Shown one piece after another: positions 57,971 to 64,000 of a stretch of DNA of 64,000 nucleotides. Origin of the DNA: Bailinhaonella thermotolerans (GTDB lineage Bacteria > Actinomycetota > Actinomycetes > Streptosporangiales > Streptosporangiaceae). The position numbers and the translations under genes were made by a program. Within the stretch, counting starts at the first letter, position 1. Every line of letters begins with the position of its first letter. The notes beneath the pieces are model-generated. The model was not told the origin of the DNA, did no database searches, and worked only from the letters and a program-made list of their open reading frames with translations. The stretch lies in NCBI RefSeq assembly GCF_003594875.1, contig NZ_QZEY01000002.1, forward strand, positions 558,001-622,000, in the 5' to 3' direction.

Positions 57971-58804
57971 CTACGGCCGCTGTGACACCGTCTCGACCAG
58001 GTGGCGGACGACGCCGGCCATGGCGGCGCGGGCGGGGGCGAGGTACTTGCGGGGGTCCACCAGGGAGGCGGACCCGGCCAGGGTCTCGCGGACGGCCCCG
58101 GTGAAGGCGATGTTGAGGGCCGTGCCAATGTTGATCTTGGTCATCCCCGCCGCGACGGCGGCGGCCAGGGCCTCGTCGGGCACGCCGGAGGAGCCGTGCA
58201 GGACCAGCGGGACCGGGAGGGCGTCCCGCAGGGCCGTGATCAGCGAGAGGTCCAGGGACGCCGTGCGGGACGTCATGGCGTGGGAGCTGCCGACCGCGAC
58301 CGCGAGGGCGTCCACGCCGGTCTCGGCCACGAACGCCGCCGCCTCCGCCGGGTCCGTGCGCACGCCGGGCGCGTGGGCCCCGTCCTTGCCGCCGACCTCG
58401 CCCAGCTCGGCCTCCAGCCAGAGCCCGCGCGCGTGCGCCCAGTCCGCCGCCTCCCGCGTGGCCTTGACGTTCTCGTCGTACGGCAGGGCGGAGGCGTCGA
58501 ACATCGCCGAGCTGAAGCCGCAGTCCGGCGCCCGGCGCAGGAGGTCCGCGTCGGTCACGTGGTCCAGGTGCAGCGAAGCCGCGACCGGGGAGTCCTCGGC
58601 CAGCGCGGCGACCCCCGCCGCCAGCGGGCGCAGCCGGCCGTCGTGGAACCGCACGGCGTTCTCGCTGATCTGCAGGATCACCGGCGCGCCCGCCCCCGCC
58701 AGGATCGCTTCGGCGTGCTCCAGGGTGATCACGTTGAACGCGCACACCCCCCGCCCCGAGCCCCGGGCCTCCGCCACGATCGAACCCGTGGAGACAAGCG
58801 GCAT
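57971..58804 (-). CDS. kbaY: Class II ketose-bisphosphate aldolase, tagatose-1,6-bisphosphate type
   Basis: A 277-residue class II aldolase. H-L-D-H in the first third carries the catalytic Asp and zinc His, G-E-V-G-G-K is the Glu loop, G-S-S-H and L-H-G-S-S-G bring the other zinc ligands, and N-I-G-T-A binds phosphate. In an operon with SIS, ROK, NagA-like and PfkB genes it most likely splits tagatose-1,6-bisphosphate into dihydroxyacetone phosphate and glyceraldehyde-3-phosphate. Fructose-1,6-bisphosphate as substrate cannot be excluded. The upstream 58824-58834 stretch resembles a motif near the DeoR promoter. Last gene of the operon. Confidence 0.85.
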   Translation of the reverse strand: MPLVSTGSIVAEARGSGRGVCAFNVITLEHAEAILAGAGAPVILQISENAVRFHDGRLRPLAAGVAALAEDSPVAASLHLDHVTDADLLRRAPDCGFSSAMFDASALPYDENVKATREAADWAHARGLWLEAELGEVGGKDGAHAPGVRTDPAEAAAFVAETGVDALAVAVGSSHAMTSRTASLDLSLITALRDALPVPLVLHGSSGVPDEALAAAVAAGMTKINIGTALNIAFTGAVRETLAGSASLVDPRKYLAPARAAMAGVVRHLVETVSQRP

Positions 58805-58930
58805 GACTACTCCAATCCCTAGATATCGGTAAATCGTCCTCCGGCGCCCGCGCCCCGCCCTCCCGTACGGCGGCGCGCCCCGCCCGCCGTACCGTGACGG
58901 GCCCGCGCGCTCGTGCCGTACGGCGGCGGC

Positions 58931-59866
58931 TCAGCCGGACGAGGGGGCCATGAGCTGGGTGACCTTCACGTGGGGGCGGAGGCGGGTGTACGCGGGCAGG
59001 TCCACCGAGCCCGCCACCGGGGTGAGGACGGCGGAGGCGGACAGGGCCACGGCGTCGGCGAGCGTCTCGGGCCACGGGGTCCCGGTGGCCAGCGCCCGGG
59101 CCAGGGCGGCGGCCGCGGCGTCCCCGGCGCCGGTGGGGTTCCCGCGCAGGGTCTCCGAGGGGACCGCGCGCCAGGCGCCCCCGGGGGTGAAGGCCACCAG
59201 GCCGCGCGGGCCGTCGGAGACGACCACGGCCTCCGGCCCCGAGGCGAGCAGGGCGGCGCCGTCCTCGGCGGCGGCCTCGGGGCGGCCGAGCATCCGGGCC
59301 AGCTCGTGCACGTTGGGCTTGACCACGTCGGGCCCGGCGGCCAGCGACTCGCGCAGCGCGGCCCCGTCGGCGTCCACGATGACCCGCGCGCCGGCGGCCC
59401 GGGCGGTGGCGCACAGCACGGCGTACGCCGACTCGGGGACCCCCGGCGGGAGGCTTCCCGACAGCACGACGACGCGGTAGTCCCCGATGAACCGCTCGAA
59501 GTGGGTGACGAACAGCGCCCACTCCGCCCGCGACACCACCGGGCCCGGCTCGTTGAACACCGTCGCGTCCCCGTCGTCAGCGGACATGATCGTCACCGAG
59601 CGCCGGGTCTCCCCGCCGATCGCGACGAAGTCCGTGCGCACGCCTCCGGCCTCCAGGTCGTTGGCCACCCGGGCCCCGACGGCGCCGCCGATGAACCCGG
59701 TGGCGGTCACCGGCTCGCCGAGCGCGGCCAGCACCCGGGCCACGTTCGCGCCCTTGCCGCCGCCGCGGCCCGAGACGACCGAGACGCGATGGGAGGACCC
59801 GGCCACGAGTGACGGCACGGAGTAGGTGACGTCGAGCGCGGCGTTGAGCGTCACGGTGAGGATCAC
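58931..59866 (-). CDS. PfkB-family sugar-phosphate kinase (1-phosphofructokinase/tagatose-6-phosphate kinase type)
   Basis: A 311-residue PfkB kinase. The first signature G-G-G-K-G-A-N-V-A-R and the second G-N-P-T-G-A-G-D with the catalytic Asp are intact, and the N-terminal T-V-T-L-N-A-A-L-D fits the FruK/LacC group. Context between NagA-like and class II aldolase genes points to phosphorylation of tagatose-6-phosphate. GTG at 59866 is supported by GGAAGG seven bases upstream. It ends 126 bp before the aldolase start. Confidence 0.87.
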   Translation of the reverse strand: MILTVTLNAALDVTYSVPSLVAGSSHRVSVVSGRGGGKGANVARVLAALGEPVTATGFIGGAVGARVANDLEAGGVRTDFVAIGGETRRSVTIMSADDGDATVFNEPGPVVSRAEWALFVTHFERFIGDYRVVVLSGSLPPGVPESAYAVLCATARAAGARVIVDADGAALRESLAAGPDVVKPNVHELARMLGRPEAAAEDGAALLASGPEAVVVSDGPRGLVAFTPGGAWRAVPSETLRGNPTGAGDAAAAALARALATGTPWPETLADAVALSASAVLTPVAGSVDLPAYTRLRPHVKVTQLMAPSSG

Positions 59867-59906
59867 GCGATCACCTTCCGGGGGGACGAGGGGGTTCTCT
59901 CCACGA

Positions 59907-61028
59907 TCACGCCAGGACCTCCACCACGTCGAGCCCGTCGTCCAGGACGGCGAACTCCGCGGCGAGACCCGGCTCGATCCGGCCGCACGGCAGCCCCAGC
60001 AGCCGCGCGGGCACGTCCGAGGCGTACGCGCTCGCCTCGGTGATCGGCAGCCCGGCCCCGAGCACGGCCCGCTTGACCGCGTCGCCCATGGTCAGCGTGC
60101 TGCCCGCGAGGGAGTCCCCGTCCGCGAGCACGGCCCGGCCGCCGGTGACCCTGACCCGCTGGGGGCCGAGGGTGTACTCTCCGTCGCCCATCCCCGCCGC
60201 CGCCATCGCGTCGGTGATCAGCGCGATCCGGCCCGGGGCGAGCCGCGTCAGCGCGCGCACGACGGGGAAGTCCAGGTGGAGCCCGTCGCAGATGACCTCC
60301 AGCACGGCGTCCGGCGCGTCCGCGCCCGCGATCACCGGTCCCGGCTCGCGGTGGTGCAGCCCGCGCATGCCGTTGAAGGCGTGCGTCAGCACCCGCCCGC
60401 CGGCCGCGAACCCGGCGCTCATCGCCGCGTAGTCCGCGTCCGAGTGCCCGAGCGCCGGGATCACCCCGCGCGCCCGCAGCTCGCCGATCAGCTCGCCCGC
60501 CCCGGGCAGCTCCGGCGCGACGGTCATCATCCGGATCGTCCCGCGCCCGGCGTCGAGCAGCCGGCGCAGCACGCCGGGGTCCGGCGCGAGCAGGTAGCGC
60601 GGGTCCTGCGCCCCGCACCGGGCGGCCGCCAGGAACGGCCCCTCCAGGTAGCCGCCCACGACGTGCCCGTCCGGGGTCGCGCCCGCGGCGGTCAGGTCGG
60701 CGATCCACCCGGCCGCCTCGGCGAGCCGTTCGACGGGGCCGGTGACCAGCCCGACCAGGGTCCGCGTCGTCCCGTGCCGCCGGTGGAACGCCACCGCCGC
60801 GGCCATGTCCTCCCGCGAGTCCCCCATCGAGAACCCGCCGCCGCCGTGGGTGTGCAGATCGACGAACCCGGGGACCAGCCACGCGCCTCCCAGGTCCCGG
60901 TCGGCGGGCCGGGGCGGCCGCCCCTCCCCCACCGCCTCGATCAGCCCGCCCGACACGCTCACCCAGCCCGGCTCCAGCACCCCGCCCGGGGTCACGACCC
61001 GGGCCCCGGCGATGATCACGCAGCCCAT
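59907..61028 (-). CDS. nagA: N-acetylhexosamine-6-phosphate deacetylase (NagA/AgaA family)
   Basis: A 373-residue NagA-fold enzyme. D-L-H-T-H-G, the metal Glu in L-E-G-P-F, G-H-S-D-A, T-H-A-F-N-G-M, D-G-L-H and the catalytic Asp in I-T-D-A-M are present, so the metal site is largely intact. The usual His before L-E-G-P is Tyr (G-G-Y-L-E-G-P-F), and the later G-A-H-x-P reads G-A-Q-D-P, which may reflect a different hexosamine. It deacetylates N-acetylgalactosamine- or N-acetylglucosamine-6-phosphate. Start ATG at 61028 follows GGAAGGGG. Confidence 0.88.
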   Translation of the reverse strand: MGCVIIAGARVVTPGGVLEPGWVSVSGGLIEAVGEGRPPRPADRDLGGAWLVPGFVDLHTHGGGGFSMGDSREDMAAAVAFHRRHGTTRTLVGLVTGPVERLAEAAGWIADLTAAGATPDGHVVGGYLEGPFLAAARCGAQDPRYLLAPDPGVLRRLLDAGRGTIRMMTVAPELPGAGELIGELRARGVIPALGHSDADYAAMSAGFAAGGRVLTHAFNGMRGLHHREPGPVIAGADAPDAVLEVICDGLHLDFPVVRALTRLAPGRIALITDAMAAAGMGDGEYTLGPQRVRVTGGRAVLADGDSLAGSTLTMGDAVKRAVLGAGLPITEASAYASDVPARLLGLPCGRIEPGLAAEFAVLDDGLDVVEVLA

Positions 61029-61242
61029 CCCCTTCCAGCCATTCCACGGTCCCCTTCGCATCCGGTACGGCTCCCGCCCGCGGTCCCGGGACGCCCGGGC
61101 CCGCCCCGCGCCGCCGTGCCCGGCACTCCGGCACGGCACGCGCCCGGCTCACGAGGCGCGGCGGCGCGGCCGGGCCCCCCACGGGGCCCGGTGCGGCCCG
61201 CCCTCCCGGCGGCCGGGGCGGGGCGGAGGGCGGGCCGCGGGG

Positions 61243-62136
61243 TCATGACCAGTCCGAGCCGGCGTCGGGGTGGCCGGCGGCGCGCCAGGCGAGGATGGCG
61301 GCGCCCATCATGCCCGCGTGCGGGCCGATGGCGGTGGCCCGGACGGGCGGGGCCTCGCGGAAGGCCAGGCGGCTCGCCAGCGCCGCGCGGACCGGCGCCA
61401 GCAGGCGCTCGCCCGCCCCCGCCAGCCCGCCGCCGATGACGATCAGGGCCGGGTCCAGGAGGAGGGTGTAGGTCGCCAGGCCGATGCCCAGCGCCTCGAC
61501 CGCCTCGTCCAGGACGCGCTTGGCCACCGGGTCCTCGTCCGCCGCCGCGACGACCTGCTCGGCGGTGAGTCCCCCGCCGTGCCGCCGGGCGATGGCCGAG
61601 GCGCTGGCGTAGTTCTCCAGGCAGCCTCGCTGGCCGCAGGCGCAGGGCTCGCCGTCGGGCCAGACGGGGGTGTGGCCGATCTCGCCGCCCCAGCCGCGCG
61701 AGCCCGCGTAGGCGGACCCGCCGAGCACCATCGCGGCGGCCATCCCGGTGCCGATCGGCAGGCAGAGGAAGTCGGTGACGCCGCGGCCCGCGCCGTACAC
61801 GCCCTCGGCCACTCCTCCCGCCCGCACGTCGTGGGCGAGCGCCACGGGGACGCCGTCCGGCACGAAGTCGGCGGCGGGCACGTCCCGCCAGCCCAGGTTG
61901 GCGGAGTACAGGGCGACGTTCGCCACGGAGTCCACCAGGCCGGGCACGGCGATGCCGACGGCCGCGGCGTCCCCGTGCGCGATCAGGTCGCCGGCGAACC
62001 GGCGGATGTCCTCCACGACGGTCGCCGAGCGGCCCGTCGGGCGGCGTTCCAGCGCGCTCACCCGCCCGAGACGGTCCACCAGCGCGCCCTTCATCGACGT
62101 TCCGCCTACGTCGATGGCGACGACGTGTTCACCCAC
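61243..62136 (-). CDS. ROK-family sugar kinase
   Basis: A 297-residue ROK kinase. The ATP-binding A-I-D-V-G-G-T-S-M-K lies at residues 5-15, the G-H-T-P-V zinc His and C-A-C-G-Q-R-G-C-L-E zinc motif are complete, and no N-terminal helix-turn-helix exists, so it is a kinase and not a repressor. Next to deacetylase and isomerase genes it most likely phosphorylates N-acetylgalactosamine (or N-acetylglucosamine) in place of PTS uptake. GTG at 62136 follows GAGGAG; ATG further 5' lacks a site. Confidence 0.88.
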   Translation of the reverse strand: MGEHVVAIDVGGTSMKGALVDRLGRVSALERRPTGRSATVVEDIRRFAGDLIAHGDAAAVGIAVPGLVDSVANVALYSANLGWRDVPAADFVPDGVPVALAHDVRAGGVAEGVYGAGRGVTDFLCLPIGTGMAAAMVLGGSAYAGSRGWGGEIGHTPVWPDGEPCACGQRGCLENYASASAIARRHGGGLTAEQVVAAADEDPVAKRVLDEAVEALGIGLATYTLLLDPALIVIGGGLAGAGERLLAPVRAALASRLAFREAPPVRATAIGPHAGMMGAAILAWRAAGHPDAGSDWS

Positions 62137-62188
62137 CGATACTCCTCTGTTCCCGGTCGATCCGGGCAAGACCCGGACGACATGTCGC

Positions 62189-63055
62189 TCAGGTAAGGAT
62201 GACCGACCGGGTGAGGTTGCGCGGCTGGTCGGGGTCCAGCCCCTGGGCCTCGGCGAGGGCGACCGCGAGCCGCTGGGCGCGGATCAGGTCGGCCAGCGGG
62301 TCGCCGGCGGACTCGACGGCGGTGGCCCCGGTGGCGCGCACGTCGTCGAGCAGGCCCTCGGGGGCGCGGCCGAAGGACCAGATCAGGCTGCGCTCGTCGG
62401 CGACGCTGATCGGCCCGTGGCGGTACTCCATGCCGGGGTACGCCTCGGCCCAGGCGCCCGCGGCCTCGCGCAGCTTGAGCCCGGCCTCCTGGGCCAGGCC
62501 GTTGGTCCAGCCGGCGCCGAGGAAGGTGTACTGCCGGCGGTCCAGCGCGTTCTCGGGCAGGTCGGCGGCGAGCGCGTTCTCGGCCTGGGCGACCAGGTCG
62601 TCGGGGGCCTGCCCGAGGTGGGCGCGCAGCAGCACCAGGCCGGTGGTGGCGAAGCGGGTCTGCACGACGGACTTCTCGTCGGCGAAGTCGAGCACGACCA
62701 CCTGGCCGGCCACGTCCATGATCGGCGTGTTCGGGTCGCCGGTGATCGCGGTCGTGGGCGAGGAGGTGGCCTCCAGCGCGGCGAGGACCTCGGTCGTCGT
62801 GCCGGAGCGCGTGATCGCCAGGACCCGGTCGTACGGCCTGCGGGGGAACTCCGACGCGGCGAAGGCGTCCGTCTCGCCCTGGCCCGCGCGCTCGCGGAGC
62901 ACGGCGTAGGCCTGGGCCATGTAGAGCGAGGTGCCGCACCCGATCACGGCGACCCGCTCACCGGGCAGGGGCAGGCCGGCCGCGGAGGGGGCGATGTCGA
63001 TGGCCCGGCGCCAGCAGTCCGGCTGGCTGGCGATCTCCGCTGCGACGTGGGACAT
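62189..63055 (-). CDS. agaS: SIS-domain galactosamine-6-phosphate deaminase/isomerase (AgaS-like)
   Basis: A 288-residue protein with two SIS domains. G-C-G-T-S-L and S-G-T-T-T-E-V are sugar-phosphate-binding loops, and Y-R-H-G-P in the second domain is the AgaS/GlmS-type motif. It lacks the glutamine amidotransferase domain of GlmS, which fits a catabolic deaminase. First gene of the operon; converts galactosamine-6-phosphate to tagatose-6-phosphate and ammonia by analogy with AgaS. ATG at 63055 has GAGGA seven bases upstream. Confidence 0.84.
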   Translation of the reverse strand: MSHVAAEIASQPDCWRRAIDIAPSAAGLPLPGERVAVIGCGTSLYMAQAYAVLRERAGQGETDAFAASEFPRRPYDRVLAITRSGTTTEVLAALEATSSPTTAITGDPNTPIMDVAGQVVVLDFADEKSVVQTRFATTGLVLLRAHLGQAPDDLVAQAENALAADLPENALDRRQYTFLGAGWTNGLAQEAGLKLREAAGAWAEAYPGMEYRHGPISVADERSLIWSFGRAPEGLLDDVRATGATAVESAGDPLADLIRAQRLAVALAEAQGLDPDQPRNLTRSVILT

Positions 63056-63279
63056 GCGCGTTCCTCTCTTCGGCGTCACTCGGGGTCTGGGCAAGCCTGG
63101 GCGCACGCCCGGGCGGAGCCCCGGCCGGCCGCCGGTCGGCTGATCGGCTGATCGGCCGCTGATCGGCTACTGATCGAGGCTGCGCAGGCGTGCGCGAATC
63201 TGCTCATTTTCTATCGTTATTCATCATAAAAGCGCAAGCCCGCGCACTGCTGTACGCTGCGTGGTCAGAGGAGGAGACC
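63056..63279. promoter_or_regulatory. Divergent promoter region between agaS operon and deoR-type gene
   Basis: 224 bases between divergent starts. The AT-rich core at 63200-63235 must hold promoters for both directions. TATCGTTATTC at 63212-63222 resembles TATCGGTAAAT upstream of the aldolase gene (58824-58834), suggesting a shared DeoR-type half-site. Near-palindromic symmetry is weak. Confidence 0.4.
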
Positions 63280-64000
63280 ATGGGACCCCGCGAACGGTGG
63301 AACGCCCTGCTGGACCTGCTGGCTCAGCGCGGGAACGTCGAGGTGGACGAGGCCGCGGCCGAGCTCGGCGTGTCGGCGGCGACCATCCGGCGCGACCTGG
63401 ACCAGCTCGCCCGGCAGCAGATGCTCACCCGCACGCGGGGCGGCGCGGTGGCCGGGGCGGTCTCCTACGACCTGCCGCTGCGGTACAAGGCCGCGCGCCA
63501 CGCGCCCGAGAAGGAGCGGATCGGCCGGGCCGCCGCCGCGCTGGTCGGCCCGGGGTCGATCGTGGGCATCAACGGGGGCACCACGACCAGCGAGGTCGCG
63601 CGGGCCCTGGCGCTGCGGGCCGACGTGCGCGAGGCCGGCGAGGAGCCCGCGTTCACCGTGGTCACCAACGCCGTGAACATCGCCAACGAGCTCGTCGTGC
63701 GCCGCCGGGTGAAGATCGTGGTCACGGGAGGGGTCGCGCGGCCCGCCTCCTACGAGCTGATCGGCCCGCTGGCCACCAAGCTGCTGGAGGAGATCGCGCT
63801 CGACGACGCGGTGATCGGCGTGAACGGGTTCGACCTGGAGCACGGCGCGACCGCGCACGACGAGGGCGAGGCGAGCATCAACCACGTCATGGCCGCCCGG
63901 GCCCGCCGGGTGATCGTCGTCGCGGACTCCTCCAAGCTGGGCCGCCGCGCGTTCTGCCGCATCTGCCCGGCGAGCGCCGTCGACGTCCTGATCACCGACG
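63280..64000 (+). CDS. DeoR-family regulator, 3' end cut by window
   Basis: 240 codons are visible. The N-terminal helix-turn-helix reads V-D-E-A-A-A-E-L-G-V-S-A-A-T-I-R-R-D-L-D-Q-L, the DeoR hallmark, followed by the sugar-phosphate sensor domain with G-I-N-G-G-T-T-T and V-V-T-N-A-V-N-I-A. GAGGAG precedes the ATG by six bases. The protein should extend only about 10-20 residues past the window. It probably represses the divergent amino-sugar operon, with a sugar phosphate as inducer. Confidence 0.9.
   Translation, partial: MGPRERWNALLDLLAQRGNVEVDEAAAELGVSAATIRRDLDQLARQQMLTRTRGGAVAGAVSYDLPLRYKAARHAPEKERIGRAAAALVGPGSIVGINGGTTTSEVARALALRADVREAGEEPAFTVVTNAVNIANELVVRRRVKIVVTGGVARPASYELIGPLATKLLEEIALDDAVIGVNGFDLEHGATAHDEGEASINHVMAARARRVIVVADSSKLGRRAFCRICPASAVDVLITD

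Noticed and set aside
61243-62136. ROK repressor (NagC-like)
   Set aside because: No N-terminal helix-turn-helix exists and the kinase and zinc motifs are complete.

Overview
The window is chromosomal DNA from a high-GC actinomycete. The bases are strongly GC-rich with G or C at most third codon positions, GTG starts are common, and stop and start codons often overlap as ATGA or GTGA. The gene families fit too: an mce/yrbE operon, SepF, LAL-type LuxR regulators, an HrpA helicase with a DUF3418-type tail, and EACC1-linked caspases. An order such as Streptosporangiales would fit, but the sequence alone does not fix genus or family.

Layout. 1-2201: start of an mce lipid-import operon on the minus strand (two YrbE permeases and a truncated MCE protein). 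2607-8607: assorted genes (tyrosine phosphatase, NB-ARC/TPR ATPase, SDR oxidoreductase, orphan SepF, two membrane proteins). 8652-14845: a large LuxR/AAA regulator divergent from a three-gene set encoding a DUF4145-YbaK fusion, an EACC1 protein and a membrane-anchored caspase with PASTA repeats; this is a likely biological-conflict system. 14878-16975: GntR regulator and MHS-type transporter. 17243-23518: hrpA, a GNAT, and an ECF sigma/anti-sigma pair.

23875-43518 (possibly to 44809 with an AraC regulator) looks like a biosynthetic gene cluster without any NRPS, PKS or carrier-protein gene in view. One arm reads as the 4-aminophenylalanine route: a fused aminodeoxychorismate synthase with the PabB-type PIKGT lysine, a chorismate-mutase-like enzyme, and a prephenate-dehydrogenase-like enzyme. 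A DAHP synthase is fused to the C-terminus of a PLP/ATP-grasp protein and would feed this arm. The second arm (GHMP kinase, cysteine-synthase-like PLP domain, argininosuccinate-lyase-like enzyme) fits synthesis of a 2,3-diamino acid such as 2,3-diaminobutyrate or 2,3-diaminopropionate. Two ATP-grasp domains, two adenylate-forming ligases, an alpha-oxoamine synthase, a PrmC-like methyltransferase and a secreted amidohydrolase would assemble, tailor or process the product. Both divergent promoter regions inside the cluster carry three TTGTTGC-like direct repeats at about 20-22 bp spacing, which suggests one pathway-specific activator. The product is unknown to me.

45364-56243: secreted X-Pro dipeptidyl-peptidase-type hydrolase, YciI and Crp/Fnr proteins sharing a divergent region, an unusual tRNA with CAU anticodon, an ElaA-like GNAT, a beta-helix protein, a DUF72 protein, an unrecognised membrane protein, a YjbR-like protein, and a TetR-small protein-P450 group with a clear palindromic operator. 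56412-56483: tRNA-Val(UAC). 57971-64000: an amino-sugar operon (SIS isomerase/deaminase, ROK kinase, NagA/AgaA deacetylase, PfkB kinase, class II tagatose-bisphosphate-type aldolase) divergent from a DeoR regulator cut by the window edge. It reads as a PTS-independent N-acetylgalactosamine catabolic route.
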